This document shows positions 22,323 through 32,260 of a stretch of 64,000 nt of DNA, in pieces. How positions within the stretch are numbered: the stretch's first letter is position 1; each line of letters begins with the position of its first letter. The DNA is from Agapanthus africanus. Its lineage: Eukaryota; Streptophyta; Magnoliopsida; Asparagales; Amaryllidaceae. Location: NCBI GenBank assembly GCA_030015575.1, contig CM057346.1, positions 558,192,315 to 558,256,314 of the forward strand. The letters are read 5' to 3'. The translations under genes and the position numbers were made by a program. Below the pieces are notes generated by a model. That model worked only from the letters and a program-made list of their open reading frames with translations. It ran no database searches and was not told the origin of the DNA.

Positions 22323-22382
22323 AGAAGAAATGAGATGTAATCATGAAAATTAAAAGGGAAAACTGATATCGTTTATGGTAAG
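22323..22382. other. 60-bp spacer between elements A and B
   Basis: Starts with the A target duplication AGAAG and ends with the B target duplication GTAAG (22378-22382). Original genomic DNA; A and B therefore inserted about 55 bp apart in the same orientation. Confidence 0.85.
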
Positions 22383-23117
22383 TGATGATGCTCAATGTTG
22401 GGGACCCTTAAGATCAGGACACGTGGCGGATAGCACGTCCCAGAACTCAGAAGAAAGGGCCCACAGAGGCCGACCAGGCCACCCCTGTACCCGACCTGCC
22501 AGCACAAGCCAGCCCTCCTCGGGGCTCCCTGCAGATTGGCCTCCTCGGCCCCTCAGCTCGCCCTGAGCTACCACAAGACCAAGTCTCCTCGGCCTCCTCG
22601 CTCGTCCACGGGCCCCCCGACCGAGGCCATCTTCCTCGGTCCTCCGCCCAGCTCCACTACTCACAGGCGTAACCGCCGCTCCGCGAATCTCGCCATGTGC
22701 GGATTCTCCGCCCGTAACATCCCACGTTCCACGCCTCCACGATCCCTATTAATGGGCGATCCTCTCTCTACGCGGGCGTGACGTCGGGAGAGTAACCGCC
22801 GGCGAGATTCTCACACCTGCTGCTGCTTGCCTCCACCACTATATAAACTTCCATCATAGAAGGGTCAAGTAAGACATTTTTGACTCCACTTAGCCGTTAC
22901 GCTGCACGGATCCAGTACTAACTTGATCGTCGGAGGGTCCTCGGCGGTATCCAACCACCCCGGGACTTCTTTGCAGGTACTTGGCGCCAACTCCTCCAAT
23001 CACCGAATTTCCTCTACACCCATTGAGACCCACACACAACAGGGAATCCCCTCCAAAATCCACCAGGAGATCGACGAAAGACAACATCTGAGGGAGATCT
23101 GAAAAGGACCTCCATCA
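22383..23117 (+). repeat. Element B 5' LTR
   Basis: 735 bp starting TGATGATGC and ending CCTCCATCA, TATA box CTATATAAA at 22839-22847, followed by the primer site. About 85% similar by eye to the element A LTRs. Confidence 0.95.
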
Positions 23118-23139
23118 GTTGGCACCGTCTGTGGGAAAT
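23118..23139 (+). promoter_or_regulatory. Element B primer-binding site
   Basis: TTGGCACCGTCTGTGGGAA directly after the LTR; undamaged version of the element A site at 1369. Confidence 0.85.
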
Positions 23140-23183
23140 GCAAACTTCACAAAAACAAAGTTGGCCTTCTGATCTCCGTCCAC

Positions 23184-24895
23184 ATGGCAAGCGACCATCC
23201 TGAAGGTTCGGGTACCAGCCACCGCCTCCCCCTCCCCCTCACCGGAGACGCGGATGAACCCCCTCCGGTGACTATCATCTACGCCCTCGCCAGCCGAATA
23301 GATCGGCTACAGTCCCTTGTGGAGGCGCTCGTCCGTGCCCAAACGGCCGGGCCTGGGCCCCAGATCGCTGCCCCTCCACCTTCGAAATGCTCTGCCCTCG
23401 TCGGCGTGGCCGACTACCAGCGGGCTGCGACTCCCGACCACGGATCCCACGGACCGATACTCCCTGAAGCCTGCTGGGCGCCTCGCGGATCCACCCCCAA
23501 GCCCGCCGCCGGAGCACCACGCCTCGAACCTCTTAGCGAACCTTGCCCCCCTGAGGAGATGTCGGTCACCTCGCCTGCCTACAGGCATGACCGACACCTA
23601 CTCCCCTGACGGGGTTGCACAGAAGGGGCTCACCACGACGGCTCGAGAGCCACCGCGCCCGGGGATCTGAGGAACCTCATCGAGAGGAACCGGAGCCGTG
23701 CCCAGACGCAGGTCTCCCACAGCAGAGGTCAAGGATCACGAGGCGCCGAGTCCTCGGGTACCATAGCCGACTCGACGCCCTCGAGAAGAAGATCGAGGGC
23801 ATGCGCCGGGAAGGGCACCTCTCGGCCGACGGGGCCAAGTACGCCGCCCATTCGCTCACCAAACCGTTCACCGAGGAACTGCTCGCTGTCCACGTCTCCT
23901 CGCGCAACAAACCCCCGAAGGTCTCTCTGTTCGATGGGAAAACCGACCCCAAAGACCATTTGGATGCTTTCACCGTTGGAATGAGCTTCCAGGACCATTC
24001 CGATGCCGCCCAGTGCAGGGCCTTCCCTGCCACCCTCATCCGTTCTGGTCGGGACTGGTTCCGAGGACTCGAGCCTCGCTCAATCTCGACCTTCAACGAG
24101 CTGGCTACTCAGTTCCTTGGCCACTTCATTGGGAACCGTTGGCAGAAGCGCACGGTCGACTACCTCTTCACAATTAAGAGTGGAGACAAGGAGACGTTCA
24201 AGGCTTACATCACTCACTTTTACAACGCCCTCCTCGAGGTTTCTGAGCACCGGGACGAGACCGTCATCACAGCGCTCAGATCTGGTCTGAGGCACAAGGA
24301 GTGGCTGCACTCCTTTGTGTTGGCACAGCCTAAGACCTTGGCCGAGGTCAAGGCATGGACCGAGCGCGATGTTCAGCTAGAATCCGAGGTGAACGCGAAC
24401 CTCCCCAGGGCAGAACGACCCGACCAGAAGAAAAGGGCTCGGGAGGAGAGGCTGGAGCGTCAGCAGCCCTATCACCCGAAGTTCCAGGAGTACACCCCGC
24501 TTAACGTCTCCCTCGCAGTGTTACTAAAGGAGGCCCAGGGCGAAGGGTTCTTCAAGTTCCCTCCAATCCCGCGTCAGGCCTCAAAGCGGACCCGGGGCCC
24601 TTACTGCGCCTTCCACCGGACACTGAGCCACGCCACCAAGGATTGCAAGCAACTCCAGGACTACATCGAGGAGCTCATCCGGTCGGGGCACCTCACCGCC
24701 TACTTAAGGGATAAGCGACAGGCCGACCGCGAGCAGGAGCAGCGTCCTCCTCCCGCCGAGCTGACCATCGGCCAGATCATGCTTGCCTCCGTGGAGGACC
24801 AGTCCGGGGCCCGGAGTGCCCCGTACCCGGCGCCAGGCACGGAGACCAGCAAGCCTCCAGGAAGCTCGGGCCACGCTGATAGGGTCATCTATTAG
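23184..24895 (+). pseudogene. Element B gag (one frameshift)
   Basis: The ATG at 23184 opens MASDHPEGSGTSHRLPLPL, the same N-terminus as the A stub. The frame ends at 23609; the rest is open in another frame from 23615 to TAG 24895, so a frameshift lies near 23,530-23,620. In the second part a Retrotrans_gag-like capsid region is clear (LFDGKTDPKDHLDAF, RDWFRGLEPRSISTFNELATQF and IKSGDKETFKAYITHF), followed by a Cys/His motif CAFHRTLSHATKDC. It stops before any protease. Total about 570 residues, close to a full Tat gag. Particle formation in trans with an element A-like pol is plausible for an unbroken relative. Confidence 0.88.
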
Positions 24896-25156
24896 CCTGT
24901 ACTTTTCTTTTGGGGCAATGTAAACTCTCCCTGAGGCTGTTGTCAATTTAATAAAGATCAAAAGAACATTGCAAGGAAAGTAGAAAAGTTCTTATTTATT
25001 CAAAAAAAAGGGGGGTATTATGGGCTCCTCAGCCGTACATACAAAAAGAAGGGGGTATTATTACGACAGCGGGGGAAGGGGGTGCAGAGAGCACTGCTCG
25101 TGATACTCGGTGATGATCTCCGCCAGCCGAGGCCTTGCGAGATCCATCCTCTCCCC
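24896..25156 (+). other. Element B gag 3' region where pol is absent
   Basis: Contains GTCAATTTAATAAAGATC (AATAAA at 24949) and homopolymer A/G runs at about 25,004-25,015. I see no protease, RT or integrase motif in any frame. The pol genes are wholly missing, not decayed. Confidence 0.75.
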
Positions 25157-25513
25157 TCAGTTCCCCCCGCGCGTGTTAATCCCATGCCTCAACTCGTAGC
25201 ACTCACGGACGAGTGCCTCCGAGCGAGCCAGCCGATTCGCGGAGATCAGGCCAAAGCGCCTCAGAGACCGAAGCTTGCCCACGGCCTCATCATAGAGCTG
25301 CTCGGACAGGAGGTTGTAAATCCCCGGCGACGCTCTCCAGATGGAGTACATCAGCAGCTGCAGCATGGAGGAACGTCGGGGGAGTAGCCGGCTGAAGTGG
25401 TCCTCGATGCTCCCACACACCAACTGCACCGTGTCCTTGGTGCAGTTCTGATCGTATAGGTACACATTTTCGAAGTGGATGATGTCAGGGATGGTGAACA
25501 GGAAGTCTTGCAT
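25157..25513 (-). CDS. Antisense ORF of unknown function in the place of pol
   Basis: The likely start is the ATG at 25513 (MQDFLFTIPDIIHFENVYLY), 118 codons; an upstream in-frame ATG at 25552 would give 131. The product has a Leu/Arg-rich middle (SMLQLLMYSIWRASPGIYNL) and ends ECYELRHGINTRGGN. I do not recognise the family. There is no signal peptide or clear membrane segment. A TATA box lies 48 bp upstream of the ATG, unusually well placed for a chance ORF. It could be a captured host fragment or a remnant of a family-specific accessory gene; element A has no counterpart. Confidence 0.55.
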   Translation of the reverse strand: MQDFLFTIPDIIHFENVYLYDQNCTKDTVQLVCGSIEDHFSRLLPRRSSMLQLLMYSIWRASPGIYNLLSEQLYDEAVGKLRSLRRFGLISANRLARSEALVRECYELRHGINTRGGN

Positions 25514-25560
25514 TCTCGATCTTCTATTTATGAAGGAAGGAAGGACCAGCACTCATTCAG

Positions 25561-25570
25561 CCTTATATAG
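25561..25570 (-). promoter_or_regulatory. TATA box of the small antisense ORF
   Basis: Minus strand CTATATAAGG, followed 48 bp later by the ATG at 25513. That would leave an untranslated leader of about 15-25 nt if transcription starts ~30 bp downstream. Confidence 0.6.
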
Positions 25571-25756
25571 CCCACTGCGTCCCAGCGAAGCTCAACAGTC
25601 GCCCGCTTTCGCCCAAGAGGTCGCTGACACGCGGCAATCATCAAGCCTTCTCTGGCGGAATCGAAGCGACGCGACTCTGGCGCTTCACCTCCCCCCGCAT
25701 TCAACGCACATGCTAACTGTTCTTGTTCCTTAAATGTATGGTCGGGCGAAACCTCT

Positions 25757-26720
25757 TGAAGATCCAACCCAGCAGCTGCCCTGCTCGTTCACCCCTGGCG
25801 GGTAGCTTCCCTGCCGCAACGCCAGGGACTAAAGCCCTCACCAAAAGGCAACCTAGCAGCTGCCCTGCTCGGTCATCCCCGGCTGGTAGCTCCCCTACCG
25901 CAACGCCAGGGATCAGAAAGTCCTCCCAGAGGAAGTCGGGCCCAACCATCGCTCGGCTATCCCTGGCGGGTAGCTTTCCTACCGCAGCGCCAGGGATCAG
26001 AAAGTCCTTCCAGAGGCAGTCGAGCATAACCATCGCTCGGCTGTCCCTGGCGGGTAGCTTCCCTACCTCAACGCCAAGGATCAGAAAGCCCTCCCAAAGG
26101 CAGTCGAGCCCGAGGATCCCTCGCTCGGCTATCCTTCAGGACAAAAGCCCTCGCCAAGAAGCACCGGGCAGTGACCCTACCTGGCCAAGGGTCCTTGGTA
26201 AGCTTCTACAGCCCCTCCCGCGCCAAGGACCAAAGTCCTCCCAGAGGCAGTCGAGTCCTTGCTCGGCTATCCCCGGCTGGTAGCATCCTACCACAACCGA
26301 CAGGGATCAAAGTCCTCGCCAAGAGGCACTGGGCAGTAACCCTTCTCAGTCCCCGTCCTGAAGGATCAAAGCCCTCGCAAGAGGCAACCGGGCAGCTACC
26401 CTGCTCGATCATCTTCGGCCGGTAGCTCCCTACCCACGACGCCAGGGATCGGAGCCCTCACAAGAGGCATCCGAGCGGCTACTCCTCTCGGTCGTCCCAG
26501 GCTGGTAGTTGCCTACCCACAACCCTAGAGATCAAAAACCCTCGCAAGGGGTAACTAGGCAGCTACCCTGCTCGGTCATCTTCGGCTGGTAGCTCCCTAC
26601 CCATGAAGCCAGGGATCGGACCCCTCGCAAGAGACATCCGAGCGGCTACCCCGCTCGGTCATCCCAGGCTGGTAGTTGCCTACCCACAACGCCAGAGATC
26701 GAAGCCTCCATCCATCCTCG
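25757..26720 (+). repeat. Tandem hairpin monomers, element B
   Basis: About twelve monomers of 55-95 bp, homologous in order and sequence to 18946-19745. The clearest stem is ATCCCTGGCG (25959-25968) pairing with CGCCAGGGAT (25988-25997), with an inner pair GGTAG/CTACC. The last monomers in B (from about 26,360) are of a type with GGCTGGTAG-TGCCTACCCAC. Confidence 0.9.
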
Positions 26721-27126
26721 GCCCAAATAATACGGACAGCCCTTCGCCCACCACACGTAGACGGTCCGAGCTGCCAACTAGGGCATCAGGTCCATCCATG
26801 TCTTGAGCGATCTCCCCTCGACTTCGGGGCCATGGAGACGCCTTCTCCTCAGCAGCGCTTGGATCAACTCGATGGACGATGATCGCTTGGCAGATAGCCG
26901 ACCTGACATGGAGGCCCAACAGTGCAAGAAGAAAAATTTTACAAGCATTCTTCATGAACAAAAGACCAAAGCGCAAATCAATGAAACCAAAGAAAGAAAA
27001 AAAAAATTTATTACTAAAAGGCGGTCTTTACAGAGGGTATTTTTGGCTCCCCAGCCTAACAAAATGCCCGGAGGCTTACAAAGTTCCAGACACAGCAAAA
27101 TAAAAAGGAGGAGGAAGACGAGGGCT
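26721..27126 (+). other. Element B region between hairpin array and antisense gene
   Basis: Homologous to 19,740-20,044 in element A; probably the 3' untranslated part of the antisense transcript. I see no ORF I would support. Confidence 0.6.
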
Positions 27127-27735
27127 TTAGGCCTCGGGGCCAGGAGCGACCTCAAGACCCTCGACATCCACCATGAGGCAAGCTGGGTCCTCGGCGATTT
27201 CGTCGTCATTAATCTCTTTCCCCTGCCCGCTGGTGTCCACGAGGGGGTACTGGGCCCGGAGCTCTTCATCGACGAACCCCGGCACCCGGGCCTTAACAGC
27301 GTCGAGGGCCTCGTGCCAGATAAGGGTCGTGGCGACGGCCAGGTCATCATAGTAGTCTTTCGACCTCTTGTAGCCCTCCACCGCCTTCGCCGCCGAGAGG
27401 TCGGCCAACTTGGCCGCCCTTAGGTCGGCCGACTTCGCCCACTCAGCCGCCGCCCCCAGCTCCTTCCGAAGGGTTTTCACTATCTTCTTCAGATTGCCGT
27501 CCAGCACCTGAGCGTCCTCAAGCTTGGCCTCAACAACCACGGCGGCATCGCGGTGCCGGGTGACCTCCCGCTTCCCGGCCTCCACCTCACCCTCCAAGTC
27601 GACAACCCTCGCCTTCATCGCCTCCAGCTCCCGCTTAGAGCTCTCTTCCAGCGAGGCGAGCTGGCCCGCAGCTTTCATCGCCGGGGCTACCACCTCGGCC
27701 TCCATGCGCAAAGCGAGGGCGACGTACTGAAGGAC

Positions 27736-27815
27736 CTGAAAAGTAGAAGAGAGATCAGGAAGATGAGTGAGGCATCGAACCTTGAAAATAATAATAATGA
27801 AAGACAAGCGCTTAC
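27736..27815 (-). other. Intron 2 of the B antisense gene
   Basis: Minus strand donor GTGCTG|GTAAGCGC and acceptor CTACTTTTCAG|GTCCTT; 80 bp, phase 0, T-rich before the acceptor. Joining it restores IAQESVL-VLQYVAL, aligned with the same site in A. Confidence 0.85.
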
Positions 27816-28249
27816 CAGCACGGACTCCTGGGCGATGGACGGCAGCTGAGCCCTGAAGGTCCCCCCGGGGACTCTACCCCCGGCCGATGCCTCTATCTCA
27901 TGCAGCAGGCTATCCGCGACGGATAGCCCCGAAGGCACGGCGAATTGGAGACCGCCTTCCTCCACCATGATCGGTGAAGACGGTCCCTGGGCAGATCTCT
28001 TCTTGAGTGGCTTTGTGGGAGAGCCGGTCTCCTCCTCCGAGGCCGGGTCCTCCAGAATCCGAGCCCGCCTCTGACCCGACGCTTTGCTGGGCCCCAGGAC
28101 GAGATCCACCTCTGAGCGCTCGTGGGGCGCTACCACCCGGGGAGAAGGAGCCGGGGCAGGCTGTGAACGGGAAGAGCCGGCGCCCCCAACCTTCGCGACC
28201 GGCCTTGGCTGGCGCATGGACTTTCTGAGCGAGTCCATATCCATGGGTC

Positions 28250-28322
28250 CTGCATAAAACCGAGTGCAAAAGAGTCAGCGACACAAGCAATATACGAGCC
28301 AAAAAAGCAAACCTAAACTTAC
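28250..28322 (-). other. Intron 1 of the B antisense gene
   Basis: Minus strand donor GTCG|GTAAGTTT and acceptor TTTTATGCAG|GACCCATG; 73 bp, phase 1. It connects SPVEFVG with PMDMDSLRKSM. Without splicing the frame runs into unrelated sequence. Confidence 0.82.
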
Positions 28323-29250
28323 CGACGAACTCAACGGGGCTGAGTCCGGCCCAACTCAGAACCCTCTCAGACAACAGCACGTCGTAGCGGGGGATGGGCT
28401 CCCACGACGCCACTCTCACAGCACGGGGTCACTGGACTGGTTCCCCGGCAAGTGCTTCTCCCTCGACCACTCTATAGGCACGAGCCAGTCCTCGCCCTCA
28501 GGAGGGAAAACGAAGAAGAACTTCTTCTTCCAGTCGTGAATGGAAGAAGGCAGGGCCACAACCCCCGTCCCGGCGGCGCCCCTGGTCGCTTTCTGAAAGA
28601 GAGATAAACCCACCTCGGGTCGCCCACTCGACCACCTGGGTGATTTTTGAAGACAAGGGAGGAATCAAGGAGGGAAAGGCTGAAAGGGATCGCCTGTAAC
28701 TTCAGGCGGATCAGGAACCCGAGGAGAATCCTCCACGAGTTTGGCACCAACTGACCGGGAGCTAAACCGAAGAAGTTCAACGCTCCCATGACCTCAGGAG
28801 AGAAGGGCAGGCACATTCCACCCCAGAATGCTTCCAAATACAGGGCGATCTCCCTGCCCCGTACTTGGTCTGCCCTCTCTCCCTCCTTGGCCAGACGGAG
28901 CGTATAGCATGAGGGGATCTGGAAACGAGCCCGAGCGTTGGCAAGCTCGTCCTTATGCCTTATCCAACATGAGGCGCCAGAGGCAGCATCTACCGCCTCC
29001 TCCCTGGGGGCTGCCCCGCCGCATAATCCAGGGAAGAGGGGCCGACCCCTACCCCGGGAGGACTCAGACTCACCTAAAGGGTTCCTAGAACCTACCTCAA
29101 CGACATCTACTGACTCGAAAAGAGAAGACATCTAACCTTGGGAAGAATGATCCTCAGGAAATGAAAGTGGAAGGAAGGAGTTGAGCGCCGAGCAACCGAG
29201 GCCTAGAATGAGAAATATGAAGGAGTAGGGGCCCTGGAACGGGCCCCACC

Positions 29251-29262
29251 CCTATTTACCGT
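29251..29262 (-). promoter_or_regulatory. TATA-like box upstream of the B antisense gene
   Basis: Minus strand GGTAAATAGGGG about 125 bp upstream of the ATG, with an ATTGGATG (inverted CCAAT) block just upstream. Conserved with 21206-21220 in A. Confidence 0.6.
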
Positions 29263-29682
29263 CACAAGCGACCTCATCCAATGGTGCCCTTCATCTCCCG
29301 CCAAGACGCCTCCTCGCGTCTAACAGCTCTGATTGCTCCACTTGTCGTCCCCGCGCTGGACCGCGCCCTTTCAGACGTCGCAGGTCTACACACGTCGCGT
29401 CGGCCAACCGACGCTACTTGTCGTCCCCGCGCTGGACCGCGCCCTTTCAGACGTCGCAGGTCTACACACGTAGCGTCGGCCAACCGACGCTTGACACGTG
29501 GGCCATCACTTCAAAGCGACACAAACCGGCGCACCCTCCTTAAATGAGGAGATTCCCCCTGATTCACTAGAAGAAAAGACAGCTGATGGCCCGGGGACGC
29601 GTCCCGAAGAAACCTTAGGAGGGAGCTCACCCCAGGAGGCCCGGCAGTCCACTCCTGACCCGACCCTCTAACCGGTCGGGAC
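29263..29682 (+). other. Element B region between antisense promoter and polypurine tract
   Basis: Shared with 21,221-21,570 of A. It contains a direct duplication: CGTCCCCGCGCTGGACCGCG recurs at about 29,346 and 29,420, with following GCGTCGGCCAACCGACGCT copies (about 74-bp period), which A has once. A likely enhancer region for the antisense gene, by position only. Confidence 0.6.
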
Positions 29683-29698
29683 AGGAGTGGGGGGCTAA
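29683..29698 (+). promoter_or_regulatory. Element B polypurine tract
   Basis: AGGAGTGGGGGGCTAA directly before the 3' LTR. Confidence 0.82.
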
Positions 29699-30433
29699 TG
29701 ATGATGCTCAATATTGGGGACCCCTAAGATCAGGACACGTGGCGGATAGCACGTCCCAGAACTCAGAAGAAAGGGCCCACAGAGGCCGACCAGGCCACCC
29801 CTGTACCCGACTTGCCAGCACAAGCCAGCCCTCCTCAGGGCTCCCTGCAGATTGGCCTCCTCGGCCCCTCAGCTCGCCCTGAGCTACCACAAGACCAAGT
29901 CTCCTCGGCCTTCTCGCTCATCCACGGGCCTCCCGACCGAGGCCGTCTTCCTCGATCCTCTGCCCAGCTCCACCGCTCACAGGCGTAACCGCCGCTCCGT
30001 GAATCTCACCATGCACGGATTCTCCACCCGCAACATCCTACGTTCCACGCCTCCACAATCCCCATTAATGGGCGATCCGCTCTTTACGCGGGCGTGACGT
30101 CGGGAGCGTAACCGCCGGCGAGATTCTCGCGCCTGCAGCTGCGTGCCTCCACCACTATATAAACTCCCATCACAGAGGGGTCAAGTAAGCCATTTTTGAC
30201 TCCACTTAGCCGTTACGCTGCTCGGATCCAGTACTAACTTGATCGTCGGAGGGTCCTCGGTGGTATCCAACCACCTCGGGACTTCTTTGCAGGTACTTTG
30301 AGCCAGCTCTTCCAATCACCGAATTTCCTCTACACCCATTGAGACCCACACACAACAGGGAATCCCCTCCAGAATCTACCAGGAGATCGACGGAAGACAA
30401 CATCTGAGGGAGATCTGAAAAGGACCTCCATCA
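29699..30433 (+). repeat. Element B 3' LTR
   Basis: 735 bp, same ends as 22383-23117, followed by TSD GTAAG (30434-30438). Confidence 0.95.
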
Positions 30434-30438
30434 GTAAG

Positions 30439-30753
30439 GTTTGAGGAGGAAAAAGACAATAATGATAATGACGGTGAAGTAGATCGATAGAACCGATAAT
30501 ATCGGTATGTGATAGGATTTGAAGAAAGGAAGGAAGAATAAGTGCCTAAGGAAGTACATCATTATACTGTCCAGGTTAATATCATCATGGTAGAGTAGAA
30601 GTCTATTAGCAATTTATTATATTTTGCAAAGTAAAATATAGTTTAATGAAAATATCATTGTAGTGTTGGCAAAAGACTGAGATACAAAACTAACAAAGAA
30701 TTGAGATATGTGTGTGTGTGAGAGAGAGAGAGTGAAAGAGAGAGTGTGTGTGT
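30439..30753. other. Unclassified DNA with a GT/GA microsatellite
   Basis: AT-rich sequence without ORF or recognised repeat, ending in (TG)n-(AG)n-(TG)n at about 30,707-30,753. Element C begins inside the last TG run. Confidence 0.7.
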
Positions 30754-31309
30754 TGTTCCCCTCCGAAAGACGCGGCGGAGACGCGATGTACGTCTCGCCT
30801 GAAATTTGGGGCAGATGCTAATTGGTGCTATCCGTCCACCTCTCCGAAAATGCCAAGTTGATTTATGGCACCATGTATCGAAGGTTTAAACGGTTGCGGC
30901 CGATGTAGCAGACTTCGTCAAATTCCCCTTCATCTGAGGGGTTTTTGATTGTGGGGACGCTCTTCCATGCAGGCGCAAGCCCCTGCAGTTAATTACTCTA
31001 CCGCATCGCGGTAACAACTTTCTCCTTCTCCAGATGGTCACTTCGTGTCGTGGGTGTTTGTTTTGTTTGTGGTTGCCCGTGGATTGTATACGGAGACTAA
31101 GTTATGTCGTCGCCCGTAGGGCGTGAACTAGTCCAAATCCGTATCTTTCTTAGATTTGGGTTTGGGGGGTTTGGGTTTAAGGATACGTTAGTCTCATTTG
31201 AGACTAAGATCGACTTAAACGTTCGTTAAGGATACGTTAGTCTAATTTTAGACTAAGATCAACTTAACGGGGCCATTTAGATCTGACAAGAGAGCAATTG
31301 AGCTCTATT

Positions 31310-31585
31310 GTTTAGTTTAGTGACATTGCGGTCGAATGCCAGTTTAAGGACATGGGGGTCTATTGTTAGTTTAAAGACATCGCGGTCGAGGTTAAGGACA
31401 TCATAGTCCGTGGATTTAAGGACTCCACAGTCCGATATTAGTTTTAAGACGTCACGGTCGAGGTTAAGGACATCATAGTCCTTGAGTTTAAAGACCTCAC
31501 AGTCAAGATTAAGGACATCATAGTCCGTGAGTTTAAAGACCTCACAGTCAAGGTTAAGGACATCATAGTCCGTGAAATGTATGGT
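31310..31585 (-). repeat. 24-bp-based tandem repeats in the C 3' LTR
   Basis: Units like TTTAAGGAC-ATCATA-GTCCGTG and TTTAAAGACCTCACAGTCAAG alternate. GGAC/GTCC or GAC/GTC arms flank a ~6-nt loop. The 48-bp pair occurs twice at the end here but four times in the 5' LTR (47,980-48,165), which explains the LTR length difference. Confidence 0.88.
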
Positions 31586-31929
31586 TGTCGGGACCTGTCA
31601 CCTCTCTGAAGACGTTGAAGGATTACAACGACAAGTATCAGAGGAGTAAAGAGATGTACCCTCGAACCGGTGTGAATTGTTTGAAAGATCTGTAGCCCAG
31701 TTTAGGACTAAGATCTGTTGAGTATTTATGAGCAGATGTGCTCAGTTCAATATAAATTGAGGACTTATGAACAAAATTGGGCTAAGTCCAATTAAAAATG
31801 TTTAACAATTTTAGTTGCTCTGGCTATTAAGCTTTTATTTGGGCTCAGCCCTTTCAATAATGCTACGCATTGGGCTCTGACATTTTTGTCTTGTATTGAA
31901 TGCATAGTATTCATCAGAAATAAAGTTTG

Positions 31930-32260
31930 TTCTGACAGTGCGCCACGTGGCGCGCCAGGCGCATTGCGCTAGTCAAAGAGCGCATTGCGCTTCTGTCGGG
32001 TAGCGCACACGAAGAGGACACATGTCGCGCTTAGCGCTAAGCGCTAGTTTGTTAGCGCATTGTGCTTTTAATTTATGAGCACATTGCGCTAGTCTATTGG
32101 CGCACCAGTGAGTGACACGTGGCGCGCTTGGCGCTAAGCGCAAGCCCATGAGCGCAGTGCTTTGTTTTAGAAGTACAAAGCGCAGATTGTGTCTCTGGTT
32201 GACACGTGGCAGGTTTTGGTGCTGAGAGCCGGTCCAATGAGCGCAAGGGCGTAATTCATG
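31930..32260 (-). repeat. GCGC-palindrome and CACGTGG cluster
   Basis: Repeated TGCGCTAG, GAGCGCATTGCGCTT, GCGCTTAGCGCTAAGCGC and (A)CACGTGGCGCGC. A second such cluster is at about 32,925-33,100. The corresponding 5' LTR regions are 48,520-48,850 and 49,510-49,680. Confidence 0.8.

Larger units (their letters stand above)
27127..29131 (-). pseudogene. Antisense gene of element B: PF04195-like domain plus coiled coil, three exons
   Basis: The ATG at 29131 starts MSSLFESVDVVEVGS. Exon 1 (28323-29131) encodes a region matching the plant 'putative gypsy type transposon' family (PF04195): IPSCYTLRLAKEGERAD, ALYLEAFWGGMCLPFSPEV, LNFFGLAPGQLVPNSWR. Two small frameshifts (near 28,600 and 28,420) then shift through LPSSIHDWKKKFFFVF and PRYDVLLSERVLSWAGLSP. 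Exon 2 (27816-28249) has basic patches and AVPSGLSVADSLL. Exon 3 (27127-27735) is a heptad-rich coiled coil ending VEGLEVAPGPEA. Canonical introns separate them. Exons 2-3 are fully open; exon 1 is damaged. PF04195 proteins are common in plant repeats and of unknown function. Confidence 0.82.
22383..30433 (+). mobile_element. Element B: pol-less Tat-family LTR retrotransposon with antisense genes
   Basis: Two 735-bp LTRs (22383-23117, 29699-30433) flanked by GTAAG (22378-22382 and 30434-30438). Inside: primer site, gag, no protease/RT/RNase H/integrase at all, a small antisense ORF, tandem hairpin repeats, a multi-exon antisense gene, polypurine tract. LTR, primer site, repeats and antisense gene are all related to element A, so it is the same or a sister family. 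The LTRs differ about 4-5% by eye. It must depend on enzymes supplied in trans. The organisation recalls the rice pair Dasheng (non-autonomous) and RIRE2 (autonomous). Confidence 0.94.
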
